Shown here piece by piece: positions 34,498-43,901 of a DNA stretch of 64,000 bases. Under the pieces are notes generated by a model that did not search any database, was not told the origin of the DNA, and worked only from the letters and a program-made list of their open reading frames with translations. Numbering within the stretch: the stretch's first letter is position 1; the number at the start of each line of letters is the position of its first letter. Made by a program: the position numbers and the translations under genes. The stretch covers positions 20,182 to 84,181 of the forward strand of contig JAEEIJ010000002.1 in assembly GCA_016281315.1 (NCBI GenBank), read 5' to 3'. This DNA is from Bacteroidales bacterium. GTDB taxonomy: Bacteria > Bacteroidota > Bacteroidia > Bacteroidales > UBA932.

Positions 34498-35595
34498 ATG
34501 AAAAGAGTACTGTTCATCCTGTCCGTCTTTGCCCTCGTGCTTTCTTCCTGCGGTTCCTCGAACCAGGCTGGGAAGAACCAGAAAAGCGCCGGTAAAGCCT
34601 ATGTGATCGGGTTCTACAACCTGGAAAACCTCTTCGACACCTACCACGACGACGGTAAGAACGACTACGAATACCTGCCGGACGGCGGCAACCAGTGGAC
34701 CGAGGCCAAGTATGCCAAGAAGCTGCAGAATATGGCCCGGGTCATCGCCGCGATGAAGGAGGACAACGGGGCCTGGCACGCCGTGCTGGGCGTCTCCGAG
34801 GTAGAGAACCGCCACGTGCTGGACGACCTCGTGAACGAGCCCGCCATCGCCGATGCCGGCTACCAGATCGTCCACTACGACAGCCCGGACCGCCGCGGCG
34901 TGGACTGCGCGCTGTTCTATCGGCCCGAAATCTTCAAATTCATCACCAGCGAAGCCATTCCCTTCACCTTCACTCCTTCCCGCATCGACTGGAGCCAGTG
35001 GACGCAGGAGGAGATGGATGCCTTCCGCACGCGTGATGTCCTGATGGTGCGCGGCACCATCGACGGCGAGATGTTCGCCTTCTTCGTGTGCCACCTGCCT
35101 TCCCGTCTGGGCGGCAAGGGGGCCGATCTTCGTCCCCGCGGCGCGGAAATCGCCTATATGCGGGCGATGGAGCTCCAGAAGGAATTCCCCGGCATCAAGA
35201 TCGTGGTGATGGGCGATATGAACGACAACCCCGGCGACGCCTCTATGACGGATTTCCTTCGTGGTAAGGAGACCATCGCCGAGACTACGGACGAGGATTT
35301 CTTCGACCCGTTCCTGAGTATGATCAAGGCCGGATACGGCTCGCTGTACTATCGCGGCGAAGCCAACATCTTCGACATCGTGATGGTGAACAACGCCCTG
35401 GCGCACGCGCAGGAGGGCACTTTCGCCATCCAGCCCATCGTCAAGGACAAGTTCTACGGCCGCGTGTTCTCGAAGCCCTTTATGACCAACCAGAGCGGTC
35501 AGTACAAGGGCACGCCGTTCCGCACCTTCTCCGGAGGCGCATTCATCGGCGGCTACTCGGACCACTATCCCACCTACATCGTGATTAAAAAGTAA
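34498..35595 (+). CDS. lipoprotein endonuclease/exonuclease/phosphatase (EEP) family enzyme
   Basis: 365 residues. Lipobox LVLSSCGSS (Cys about 17). Catalytic motifs of the EEP (DNase I-like) fold are all visible: GFYNLENLFDT (Asn), GVSEVENRHVL (Glu metal ligand), FFVCHLPSRLGG (His), VVMGDMNDNPGD (Asp/Asn) and the final GGYSDHYPTYIV (Asp-His). The family includes nucleases, sugar-phosphate and lipid phosphatases; beside a non-specific nuclease, a role in trimming oligonucleotides or releasing phosphate is likely. Tight operon, next gene 6 bases away. Confidence 0.9.
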   Translation: MKRVLFILSVFALVLSSCGSSNQAGKNQKSAGKAYVIGFYNLENLFDTYHDDGKNDYEYLPDGGNQWTEAKYAKKLQNMARVIAAMKEDNGAWHAVLGVSEVENRHVLDDLVNEPAIADAGYQIVHYDSPDRRGVDCALFYRPEIFKFITSEAIPFTFTPSRIDWSQWTQEEMDAFRTRDVLMVRGTIDGEMFAFFVCHLPSRLGGKGADLRPRGAEIAYMRAMELQKEFPGIKIVVMGDMNDNPGDASMTDFLRGKETIAETTDEDFFDPFLSMIKAGYGSLYYRGEANIFDIVMVNNALAHAQEGTFAIQPIVKDKFYGRVFSKPFMTNQSGQYKGTPFRTFSGGAFIGGYSDHYPTYIVIKK

Positions 35596-35601
35596 CGCAA
35601 T

Positions 35602-38541
35602 ATGACTAAACGTATTTTATTGGCAGTCACAGCCCTCCTGGCCTCCCTGGCGCTGCAGGCGCAGATCCCCACGGGCGGCGTGAAGGGTACGGTGGTCAGC
35701 CGCGGCGGCAGGCAGCCCATTGAGAATGCCCGCCTGGTCCTGATGCAGGGCGCCGCGCAGGTGGCTACGGTGGCATCGGCCCAGGACGGCACCTTCTTCA
35801 TCGGGGACCTTCCCGACGGGATGTACACCCTGGTGATCGAGGCCCCCGAGTTCCTGGGAAGCCAGGTACAGGTGACGGTGAACGACGGTTACGTCAAGAA
35901 TATGTTCAACCTGTCCCTCACCTCCACGCAGCAGACCGCGGAGGTGGACGACGATTCCTTCGCCGCCTTCGATATGGACGATTCCGGCTTCAACGACAAC
36001 CCGGCCATCCTGTTCAGCAGCAACGACGTGTTCAACAACATCGCCGGCTTCAATTTCTCGGCCGTGCGTTTCCGCGCCCGCGGTTATTCCTCGGAGAGCC
36101 AGGAAGTGTACCTGGCCGGCGTGAAGATGAACGACGCCATCACCGGCTACGGTCCTTTCTCCCTGTGGAGCGGCCTGAATGAGGCCACCCGCAGCAAGGA
36201 GACGGTGAACGGAGCGGAGGTTTCCGACGTAGCCCTGGGCGGCTACAACGGCGTTACCAACGTCTTCGGCACCGCATCCCAGATGCGCAAGGGCCCCCGC
36301 GGAAGCATCCTCACCAACAGCGCCCTCTACCGGGTGCGCCTGATGGGATCCTACGCCACGGGGATGATGGACAACGGCTGGGCCTTCGCAGCCAACGTGA
36401 GCGCCCGCCTGGGCGGCAACGACTGGATCAAGGGCGTGTACTACCGCTCCTTCGCCTATTATTTCGCGGCCGATAAGGCGCTGAACAACCAGCACAAGCT
36501 CAGCTTCGCCTTTATGGGAACGCCCGGCGAGCGCGGTGCGCAGATGGCTTCCACCCAGGAAGTCTACGACCTGATGTACGACAATATGTACAACGCCAAC
36601 TGGGGTTACCAGAACGGCCGGGTCCGCAACGCCCGCGTGCGCAAGACGCACGAGCCCATCACCTTCCTCAAGTGGGACTGGACGCCCACCGACAAGTTCG
36701 AGAGCAGCGCCACGATACTCTTCCGCTTCGGCAAGAACGGCTATACCGCGATGGACTGGTACAATGCCCAGGACCCCCGTCCGGACTACTACCGCAACCT
36801 CCCGTCCTACTTCTATAACGCCAACCCGGACTTCAAGCGTACGAACCCGGACAAGGCCCGCGAAGCCTACATCTCCTGGTACAACGAGATTCCGGAAACC
36901 GTGCATATGAACTGGGACCGCATCTATCAGGTAAACGCGATGAGCGAAGACGGCCGGTCCAAGTACGTACAGGAGGAACGCCGGACGGACCAGCGGGACT
37001 TCAACCTCGCCTGGAACTTCAAGTATCGGCCCCTGAGCTGGGCCACCCTCACGGGCGGCGCCAGCCTCCGGGTGAACAATACCGAATACTACAAGATCGT
37101 GGGCGACCTGCTGGGCGGCAAGTATTTCGTGGACGTGGATAATTTCGCGGACCGCGACTATGCAGCCACCCCGTATATGGCCCAGAACGACCTGGATTAC
37201 TATCTCAAGACCAAGGGCCAGGCCCGCATCCTGCACCAGGGCGACAAGTACGGCTATGACTACTACGCCCACATCCGCAACCTGGGCGGCTGGATCAACG
37301 GCGAATTCGTCTTCGGCAACCTGAGCGTGAACGCCGGCGGCCGTCTGGGCTACCAGAGCTTCTGGCGCGAGGGCCTCATCCGCAAGGGCCTCTTCGCCGG
37401 CGTCAAATTCACCGATCCAGTCTCGGGCGCGGAAGTGGAACCGGCCAAGGACGAGAACGGCAAGCCCATCACCTCCAAGGGGAATTCCGACAAGGCCAAA
37501 TTCTTCACCTATGCCGGCAAGCTGGGTGTGAACTGGATCCTGGGCGGCAATATGCGTTTCTACGGAAACCTGGGCTACTTCAACGACGCCCCCACCTTCA
37601 ACCAGGTGTTCCTGAGCCCGCGCACCCGCAACTCGATGGTCTCCGACGTGAAGACGGTGAAGACCTTCGCCTCGGACATCAACTGGCAGTACAGCGGCAA
37701 CGGCATCAACGTCCGCGCCACGGCCTACTACACCACCATCAAGGACCAGAGCAAGATTATGAGCGCCTATGACGACGTGCAGAACGCGTTCTCGAACTTC
37801 GCCCTGAGCGGCATCAACCAGCGCCATATGGGTATCGAACTGGGCTTCAAGACCCCCACGTTCATCATCCCCAACCTGAGCATCCAGGGTGTCCTGGCAC
37901 TGGGCGAGGCCGTCTATACCTCGAACCCGGATATGGTGCAGACGCTGGACAACAGCGCTTCCCTGGTGAGCTACAACGGGGAGACCCGGATGAACGTCGC
38001 CTTCTGGCAGTACAGCCCGGTGTACCTTCGCACCGTGAAGGGCGACATCCCCGACGAAACCGGCATCAACGACTATCTGTCCATCCAGAAGCACTATGTG
38101 CCGTCCACGCCGCAGACCGCGGCCAGCCTGGGCCTGTCCTACAACTACAACTACTGGTTCATCGAGGCCGATGTGGAATACTTCGACCGTTCCTACCTGG
38201 ATATGAACCCGCTCTACCGCACCTACTTCGCGGTGCTGGGCCCGGACTACAAAGCCACTCCGGAGGAAATCGAGTATATGACCACCCAGGAAAAATTCCC
38301 GGCAGCCTGGCTCGTGAACCTCTCCGTGGGCAAGTCCTGGTACATCCAGCGGAAGTACCAGCTGGGCTTCTCGGCCAACGCCAAGAACCTCCTGAACAAC
38401 CTGAACGTCAAGACCGGCGGTTACGAGCAGACGCGTATGGTGGACAACACCGAGAGCAAGTCCCGTTACTACCGCTTCGACTCCAAGTACTTCTATATGG
38501 CGGGCTTCAACTATATGCTTAACGTTTACTTCAGATTCTAA
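35602..38541 (+). CDS. TonB-dependent receptor of the nucleic-acid-scavenging operon
   Basis: 979 residues. Signal peptide to LALQAQ; carboxypeptidase-regulatory-like domain (about 25-105); a short plug (RFRARGYSSESQEVYLAGVKMNDA, then VNGAEVSDVALGGYNGVTNVFG); and a barrel ending YMLNVYFRF. It is neither SusC-like nor a siderophore receptor by eye. In this cluster it would import products of the nuclease and EEP enzymes. Followed 5 bases later by the DUF5689 lipoprotein gene, its probable lid. Confidence 0.88.
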   Translation: MTKRILLAVTALLASLALQAQIPTGGVKGTVVSRGGRQPIENARLVLMQGAAQVATVASAQDGTFFIGDLPDGMYTLVIEAPEFLGSQVQVTVNDGYVKNMFNLSLTSTQQTAEVDDDSFAAFDMDDSGFNDNPAILFSSNDVFNNIAGFNFSAVRFRARGYSSESQEVYLAGVKMNDAITGYGPFSLWSGLNEATRSKETVNGAEVSDVALGGYNGVTNVFGTASQMRKGPRGSILTNSALYRVRLMGSYATGMMDNGWAFAANVSARLGGNDWIKGVYYRSFAYYFAADKALNNQHKLSFAFMGTPGERGAQMASTQEVYDLMYDNMYNANWGYQNGRVRNARVRKTHEPITFLKWDWTPTDKFESSATILFRFGKNGYTAMDWYNAQDPRPDYYRNLPSYFYNANPDFKRTNPDKAREAYISWYNEIPETVHMNWDRIYQVNAMSEDGRSKYVQEERRTDQRDFNLAWNFKYRPLSWATLTGGASLRVNNTEYYKIVGDLLGGKYFVDVDNFADRDYAATPYMAQNDLDYYLKTKGQARILHQGDKYGYDYYAHIRNLGGWINGEFVFGNLSVNAGGRLGYQSFWREGLIRKGLFAGVKFTDPVSGAEVEPAKDENGKPITSKGNSDKAKFFTYAGKLGVNWILGGNMRFYGNLGYFNDAPTFNQVFLSPRTRNSMVSDVKTVKTFASDINWQYSGNGINVRATAYYTTIKDQSKIMSAYDDVQNAFSNFALSGINQRHMGIELGFKTPTFIIPNLSIQGVLALGEAVYTSNPDMVQTLDNSASLVSYNGETRMNVAFWQYSPVYLRTVKGDIPDETGINDYLSIQKHYVPSTPQTAASLGLSYNYNYWFIEADVEYFDRSYLDMNPLYRTYFAVLGPDYKATPEEIEYMTTQEKFPAAWLVNLSVGKSWYIQRKYQLGFSANAKNLLNNLNVKTGGYEQTRMVDNTESKSRYYRFDSKYFYMAGFNYMLNVYFRF

Positions 38542-38546
38542 GAGCC

Positions 38547-39761
38547 ATGAAAAAGAGTTTACTGATTATCGCTGCCATCGCAGCCCTCGCTTCCTGCAAG
38601 AGTCTGAAGGAAGAGTTCGACCCGGTCTTCACCTTCGGGGATCCCGGTTACCAGGAGTTCGTCCCCGTGGATATGGATGCCGAAGTGAACGCCACCATCG
38701 CCCAGGTGAAAGCCCTGTACACCACCCACGGCAAGCCGGTGGAAATCACCAACGACTATATCATCAGGGGTGAGATCACCACCTCCGACGAAGACGGCAA
38801 CGTCTACAGGGAGCTCTACATCCAGGATGCTTCCGGCGCCATCTGCCTGAAGCTCGGACGCAGTTCCTCCTACGACGACTACAAGGTGGGCCAGATCCTG
38901 TACGTCAAGTGCAAGGGCCTCACCATCGGCGAGTATGGTTACAAGAGCGGCACCTATTACGGCGCCGGCCTGCTGCAGCTGGGCCTGAAGGGCGACGGCT
39001 GGAAGGCCTATGAGGACAAGGAAACCACGGCTGTGCCCGAGTACGAGACCGCCTACATCGACCTGGTGCCCATCATCAACCAGCACATCTTCCGCGGGAA
39101 GATCCTGCCGGAGGCCGAGCGCATCAAGCCCGCCAGCTACACGGCGGCGCAGCTCACGGCCATCAAGGACGACACCCAGAGCGCCATCGTGAGCACGCTG
39201 TGCAAGCTGACGAACCTCCAGTACCGCAACAAACCCGGCGGCAAGGAGATTTTCTGCCTGTTCTATCCGGACCCGAACCTGAACCATTCCAAGAACGAGG
39301 CCTGGAACCGCGTGTTCCTCTCCTCGCCGATGAACAATTCCTCCACCAACGACTATACGTTCGGGATCAAGACCTGGGCCCTCACCAAGAACCGCTTCTA
39401 CGAGCTGGCCGCGGCCGGGACCTGGGACGAAGTGGACATCGGCGAGTCCGTCCTGGGCAAGGTGGGTACCGCCCTTACCAGGGAGGACAACTTTGGCTAC
39501 GTAAAGCCCTACAAGGAAGTGATTCTGGCCCATCCCAGCGCCCAGAGCGTGAGCCATTACTTCTGGTATCAGGATGCAGTGGAGGTGCAGGTGCGCACCA
39601 GCGGCTACAGCCGTTTCGCCGACGTGGAAATTCCTACCAAGGTGCGTAACGGCAGCAAGAACGTGGACGTGGTGGGCATCCTGTCCCGCTATCAGGGCGG
39701 GGTGCAGTTCACCCTCCTGGATGTGTTCTACACCGGAACCAACGAAAGTTTGATTAAATAA
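38547..39761 (+). CDS. DUF5689 lipoprotein, candidate receptor partner
   Basis: 404 residues. Lipobox AALASCKSL (Cys about 17). The DUF5689 pattern occupies about 45-165: ATIAQVKALYTTHGKPVEI, IIRGEITTSDEDGNVYRELYIQD, GAICLKLG, YKVGQILYVKCKGL. The rest is a beta-rich extension (about 170-404). The family is confined to Bacteroidota and is typically encoded beside TonB receptors; an OB-like fold is my inference from the strand pattern. Its stop overlaps the next start by 1 base. Confidence 0.8.
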   Translation: MKKSLLIIAAIAALASCKSLKEEFDPVFTFGDPGYQEFVPVDMDAEVNATIAQVKALYTTHGKPVEITNDYIIRGEITTSDEDGNVYRELYIQDASGAICLKLGRSSSYDDYKVGQILYVKCKGLTIGEYGYKSGTYYGAGLLQLGLKGDGWKAYEDKETTAVPEYETAYIDLVPIINQHIFRGKILPEAERIKPASYTAAQLTAIKDDTQSAIVSTLCKLTNLQYRNKPGGKEIFCLFYPDPNLNHSKNEAWNRVFLSSPMNNSSTNDYTFGIKTWALTKNRFYELAAAGTWDEVDIGESVLGKVGTALTREDNFGYVKPYKEVILAHPSAQSVSHYFWYQDAVEVQVRTSGYSRFADVEIPTKVRNGSKNVDVVGILSRYQGGVQFTLLDVFYTGTNESLIK

Positions 39762-41767
39762 TGAGTAATACAACCCGTTTCATTGCCAGGCTTTGCGGCC
39801 TGGCTTTGCTTATGACAGCCTGTAATAATCCCTCGGAAAACGTCTTCCTGCAGGAGTGGAATACCCCTTACGGCACCGCCCCCTTCTCGAAGATCACCAC
39901 CGAAATGTACAAGCCCGCTTTCCTGGCGGGAATCAAGGAGCAGAAGGAGAACATCCAGGCCATCATCGACAACCCCGATGCGCCCACCTTCGAGAACACC
40001 GTCCTGGCGATGGAAAACGCCAGCCCTATCCTGGACCGCGTACAAGGCGTGTTCTTCAACCTGACGGAGAGTGAATCCACCCCCGTGATGCAGGCCATCG
40101 AGGAGGAGATGCTGCCGCTGCTGACGGACGCCTCCAACGAGATCATGATGAACGAAGCCCTCTTCGCCCGCGTGAAGGCGGTCTATGAGGCGTCGGCCTC
40201 CCTGGACCGCGAGCAGCAGATGGTGGTGAAGAAACTCTATGAGGGGTTCGAGCGCAGCGGCGTGGGCCTCACAGGGGCCGATAAAGAGCGCTTCGCGGCC
40301 ATCCAGACGCGTCTGGCCACCCTCCAGCAGAAGTTCGGACAGAACCTGCTGGCAGAGAACAATGCCTTCAAGGAGGCCACCGGCATCACCGTAAGCGAGT
40401 ACTACGACTTTATGGCCTCCTGCCCGGACCGCGCCAAGCGTCAGGCCGTCTTCGAGGCCTATTCTTCGCGCGGCAACCACGGCGACGAGAACGACAACAA
40501 CGCCATCGTCCTGGAAACCCTGAAGCTGCGGGCCGAAATGGCCGGGCTCCTGGGCTATCCCTCCTTCGCCGCCTACCAGCTCGCCGACAAGATGGCGCAG
40601 AAACCGGAAACGGTGGACGCCTTCCTGCAGCCCATTATGGACGCTGCGATGCGCAGTGCGCGCGTGCAGATTAAGGAGATGGAGGCCATTGCCGGGCACA
40701 AGATCGAGGCCTGGGACTGGATGTACTATGCGGAGAAGCTCCGTGCACAGAAGTATGCCTTGGATGAGGAGCAGACCAAACCCTATTTCCAGGCCGACAG
40801 CGTCCTGAAGGGCGTTTTCACCGCGGCGGAAAAGGTCTACGGCATCCGCATCGAGGAGGCTCCCGAGGTGGAGGTGTACAACCCCACTGCATCGGCCTAC
40901 AAACTCAGCGAACCGGATGGCGCGCTCATCGGCATCTTCTACAAGGACTACTATGTGCGGCCCACCAAACGGGGCGGCGCCTGGATGAACAATTTCCGCG
41001 ACCAGTCGGAAGGCGTACGTCCGGTGATCGTGAACGTGTGCAACTTCCCTGCGCCCGGCGAGGACCCGACATCGGCCCAGCCGTCCCTGCTTACCATCGA
41101 CAACGTGCAGACGGCCTTCCACGAGTTCGGCCACGCCCTGCACGGCTTCTTCAGCCAGTGCCGCTACAAGACGGTTTCGGGCACTTCCGTGGCCCGCGAC
41201 TTCGTGGAGATGTTCTCCCAGTTCAACGAGAACTTCGCCTTCGTGCCGGAGATCCTGGCGGTCTATGCCAACCACTGCCGCACGGGCGAACCCATCCCCG
41301 CGGAACTGGTGGAGAAAATCCGCAAGGCGCTCAAGTTCAACCAGGGCTTCACCACGGGTGAACTCTGCGCGGCCAGTATCCTCGATATGAAGTGGCACGA
41401 ACTATCGGCCGAAGAACTCGCCCGCTTCGAGGGGCCGGACGACATCCGCGCCTTTGAGGGCATCGTGTGCAAGGATATGGGGCTCATCGACGAGATTATC
41501 CCGCGCTACCGCACCACCTACTTCAACCACATTATGGGCAGCGGCTACAGCGCCGGCTATTACAGCTATCTCTGGAGCGAAGTGCTGGCCGTGGACGCCT
41601 GGGAGAAGTTCCTCGCCGACGGCGTCTTCAACCCTTCCACCGCGCAGTCCTTCCGGAAGACTTTCCTGGAGCGGGGCGGCTCCGAAGAGCCTATGACGCT
41701 CTACCGGGAGTTCCGCGGTGCGGATCCCGACCCTGCGGCGCTGATGCGCGCGAGGGGCCTGAATTAA
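39761..41767 (+). CDS. M3-family peptidyl-dipeptidase, lipoprotein
   Basis: 668 residues. Signal with Cys about 21 (LLMTACNNP). The M3 zinc motif HEFGHALHGF lies near residue 457 with the third ligand Glu in FVEMFSQFNENF. Length and the EWNTPYGTAPFSKIT start match dipeptidyl carboxypeptidase (Dcp). It removes C-terminal dipeptides from oligopeptides. It begins 1 base overlapping the DUF5689 gene, so it is transcribed with the nuclease/receptor genes; DNA-bound protein could be its substrate. Ends tail to tail (4-base overlap) with manA. Confidence 0.92.
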   Translation: MSNTTRFIARLCGLALLMTACNNPSENVFLQEWNTPYGTAPFSKITTEMYKPAFLAGIKEQKENIQAIIDNPDAPTFENTVLAMENASPILDRVQGVFFNLTESESTPVMQAIEEEMLPLLTDASNEIMMNEALFARVKAVYEASASLDREQQMVVKKLYEGFERSGVGLTGADKERFAAIQTRLATLQQKFGQNLLAENNAFKEATGITVSEYYDFMASCPDRAKRQAVFEAYSSRGNHGDENDNNAIVLETLKLRAEMAGLLGYPSFAAYQLADKMAQKPETVDAFLQPIMDAAMRSARVQIKEMEAIAGHKIEAWDWMYYAEKLRAQKYALDEEQTKPYFQADSVLKGVFTAAEKVYGIRIEEAPEVEVYNPTASAYKLSEPDGALIGIFYKDYYVRPTKRGGAWMNNFRDQSEGVRPVIVNVCNFPAPGEDPTSAQPSLLTIDNVQTAFHEFGHALHGFFSQCRYKTVSGTSVARDFVEMFSQFNENFAFVPEILAVYANHCRTGEPIPAELVEKIRKALKFNQGFTTGELCAASILDMKWHELSAEELARFEGPDDIRAFEGIVCKDMGLIDEIIPRYRTTYFNHIMGSGYSAGYYSYLWSEVLAVDAWEKFLADGVFNPSTAQSFRKTFLERGGSEEPMTLYREFRGADPDPAALMRARGLN

Positions 41768-42735
41768 CGGATGTAACTGGTAAGCACCTTCATCCCGTCA
41801 TCGGGAATGAAGCAAATGTCATCGGCATCGGCCGGGATGAGCACAGTCTCGCCCTGGCCGATGGTCATTTCTTCCCCGTCCACTTCCAGGGTGCCGCTGC
41901 CTTTGAGGCACATCACCACCAGGAAGGAATCGATGCCGCTGAGGTCCTTCGCGTAGGGGAGGGTGAGGTCGTAGATGCTGGTGGTGAAATAGGGACAGCT
42001 CACCACTTCCACCTCTTCGTTCTCCAAGGGGGTGTAGTGGGTTTTGTAGTCCTTGTAAACGGTATAGTCGATGGCGTCTTTCGCGAGCTCGGTGTGCACT
42101 TCGCGGGGCTTCCCGTCCAGGCCGGGCCGGTTGTAGTCGAAGATGCGGTAGGTGATGTCCGAGGTCTGCTGGATTTCCGCGATGAAGCAGCCGCCGCAGA
42201 TGGCGTGGATGCGGCCTGCGGGGAGGAAGAACACGTCCCCGGGCTGTACGTCGTAGCGGCAGAGGACGTCCGTGATGGTGCCGTCGGCCACCTTCTGCGC
42301 ATAGATTTCCGGAGTAATCTGCTCCTTGAGGCCCACGAGCAGGTGCGCGCCCGGCGCCGCGTCCACTACGTACCACATCTCGGTCTTGCCCTTGCTGCCG
42401 TTATGGCGCGCGGCGGCGAGTTCGTCGTTCGGATGCACCTGGATGGAAAGGTCCTGCAGCGCGTCGATGAACTTCACCAGGAGCGGGAACTCGTCCCCGG
42501 TATTTTCATAAACGTGCTGCCCGATGAGCTGTCCCTTGTATTCTTTGACCAGTTCGGCGATGCTGCGGCCGGCCAGGGGCCCTTCCGAGACCACGCTTTC
42601 GTTGCCGCTCACGCCGGACAGTTCCCAGCTTTCGCCAATTTTGTGCTGATCGGTTTCGATGCCCTTGTAGGGTGCGATGAGTTCGCCTCCCCAGATAAGG
42701 GTTTTCAGGATAGGTTTGAACTTGAGGGGGTACAT
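41764..42735 (-). CDS. manA: class I mannose-6-phosphate isomerase
   Basis: 323 residues. Zinc ligands are in SIQVHPNDE (Gln and His), KTEMWYVV (Glu) and PAGRIHAICGG (His). This is the short form common in Bacteroidota and Firmicutes. It interconverts mannose-6-P and fructose-6-P; some members act on other aldose phosphates. It lies 21 bases downstream of the LacI-type regulator on the same strand, so a link to the sugar locus is possible. Confidence 0.93.
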   Translation of the reverse strand: MYPLKFKPILKTLIWGGELIAPYKGIETDQHKIGESWELSGVSGNESVVSEGPLAGRSIAELVKEYKGQLIGQHVYENTGDEFPLLVKFIDALQDLSIQVHPNDELAAARHNGSKGKTEMWYVVDAAPGAHLLVGLKEQITPEIYAQKVADGTITDVLCRYDVQPGDVFFLPAGRIHAICGGCFIAEIQQTSDITYRIFDYNRPGLDGKPREVHTELAKDAIDYTVYKDYKTHYTPLENEEVEVVSCPYFTTSIYDLTLPYAKDLSGIDSFLVVMCLKGSGTLEVDGEEMTIGQGETVLIPADADDICFIPDDGMKVLTSYIR

Positions 42736-42756
42736 AGTGCTTGGGTTATAAAAAGG

Positions 42757-43770
42757 TCAGCAACTGCCCCGGACCACCAGTGTGGGCGGGATCTGCTGCT
42801 GCAGGGTTTCGGGTTCGGCTTGGCCCTTGCGACGGGCCTCCATGATGGAGAAGAGCATGTTCACGGCTATCTCGGCCCCTTCCCGCAGCGGCTGTTCCAC
42901 GCAGGTGACGGCCGGGTCCAGGAATTCCAGGAAGCCGTTGTTGTCGAAGGAAAGGACGCCGACGTCCTTCCCCACCCGCAGCGAGAGCTCCCTGAGGGCG
43001 CTGATGGCGCCCAGGAGGATGGTGGAGCTGAAGGCGAAGATGGCGTCGTAGCGGCGGGGGGAATCCTTGAACGCCTTCAGGGTTTCCCGGTAGCCGTTCT
43101 CTACGGAAAAAGCGTCTCCAACGATGTCATGGACGGCGTCGCTTCCCTTCAAGCTGTCCAGAAAACCGCGCACGCGTTCCTGGTTTGGAAGGGAAAGCTC
43201 CACGCCCTGGATGGCGAGGATCCTGCGGTAACCCTTCCCGATGAGAAACTCCGTGGCCATTTTGGAACCGGCGTAATTGTCTGTACAGACGTAGGGGAGG
43301 GTGGTTTGGCGGAAATAACGGTCGATGAGGACCATAGGGACCTGCCGGGCAATCTCTTCGTGCACGGCGGGGGAGGCCGATGCCGGCGCGCAGAGGATCC
43401 CGTCTACTCCGCGGCTCTGGAACAGTTGGAGTTCGTGCTTTTCCTCCGCTTCGGATTCCCGGGAATCGGCCAGCAGGGTATGGTAACCCCGGGCGTCCAG
43501 CAGGCTGATAACGATGGCCGCCAGGTTGGAGAAGAAGGGGTTTTCGATGCCGGGGATGAGCAGGCCGATGGTTTTGGTGGTCTGGGTGCGGAGGCTCTGC
43601 GCCACCAGGTTGGGCCGGTAGTGACAGCGTTCCGCTTCTTTTGTGATGATGTCCACGGCGGCCTGGCTGATGCGGTACTGCGCCGCTTTTCCGGAAAGGA
43701 CACGCGATACCGTAGAAGCGGAATAGCCCGTCTGTTCCGAGATGCTCACTATGTTGTTTTTGCCGCTCAT
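42757..43770 (-). CDS. LacI-family transcriptional regulator of the ribose/ADP-ribose locus
   Basis: 337 residues from the ATG at 43770; longer frames pass through the promoter. Helix-turn-helix and hinge: NIVSISEQTGYSASTVSRVLSGK ... YRPNLVAQSLRT. The periplasmic-binding-protein-like effector domain follows (IGLLIPGIENPFFSNL ... FDNNGFLEFL). It is divergent from ribokinase, and a palindrome GCGCAATCGTTTGCGC with the CG centre typical of LacI operators lies in the shared region. The likely inducer is a pentose or its phosphate. Three CATG words occur in this gene, unlike most neighbours. Confidence 0.92.
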   Translation of the reverse strand: MSGKNNIVSISEQTGYSASTVSRVLSGKAAQYRISQAAVDIITKEAERCHYRPNLVAQSLRTQTTKTIGLLIPGIENPFFSNLAAIVISLLDARGYHTLLADSRESEAEEKHELQLFQSRGVDGILCAPASASPAVHEEIARQVPMVLIDRYFRQTTLPYVCTDNYAGSKMATEFLIGKGYRRILAIQGVELSLPNQERVRGFLDSLKGSDAVHDIVGDAFSVENGYRETLKAFKDSPRRYDAIFAFSSTILLGAISALRELSLRVGKDVGVLSFDNNGFLEFLDPAVTCVEQPLREGAEIAVNMLFSIMEARRKGQAEPETLQQQIPPTLVVRGSC

Positions 43771-43839
43771 CTTCTCACAAAGGTAAGCATTTGCATATAT
43801 TTTTTCAAATAAATTGCGCTGATTACGAATATTTTTCTC

Positions 43840-43847
43840 TATATTTG
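43840..43847 (+). promoter_or_regulatory. -7 box (TATATTTG) of the ribokinase operon
   Basis: Perfect TAnnTTTG, 54 bases before the ribokinase start and 9 bases before the operator palindrome. Confidence 0.6.
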
Positions 43848-43856
43848 TAAACGATA

Positions 43857-43872
43857 GCGCAATCGTTTGCGC
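43857..43872. promoter_or_regulatory. LacI-type operator palindrome
   Basis: GCGCAATCGTTTGCGC: arms GCGCAA and TTGCGC around a central CG, the layout of LacI/GalR operators. It sits just after the -7 box, over the predicted start of transcription, where a bound repressor would block the rbsK operon. A second half-site TTGCGC lies at 43814-43819. Confidence 0.7.
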
Positions 43873-43901
43873 AAAAACCGCAAATAACACAAAGATTTTA
43901 T

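Noticed and set aside
35617..38094. 825-codon - strand frame opposite the second TonB receptor
   Set aside because: Shadow frame of the receptor gene; no recognisable motif, no promoter or start context.
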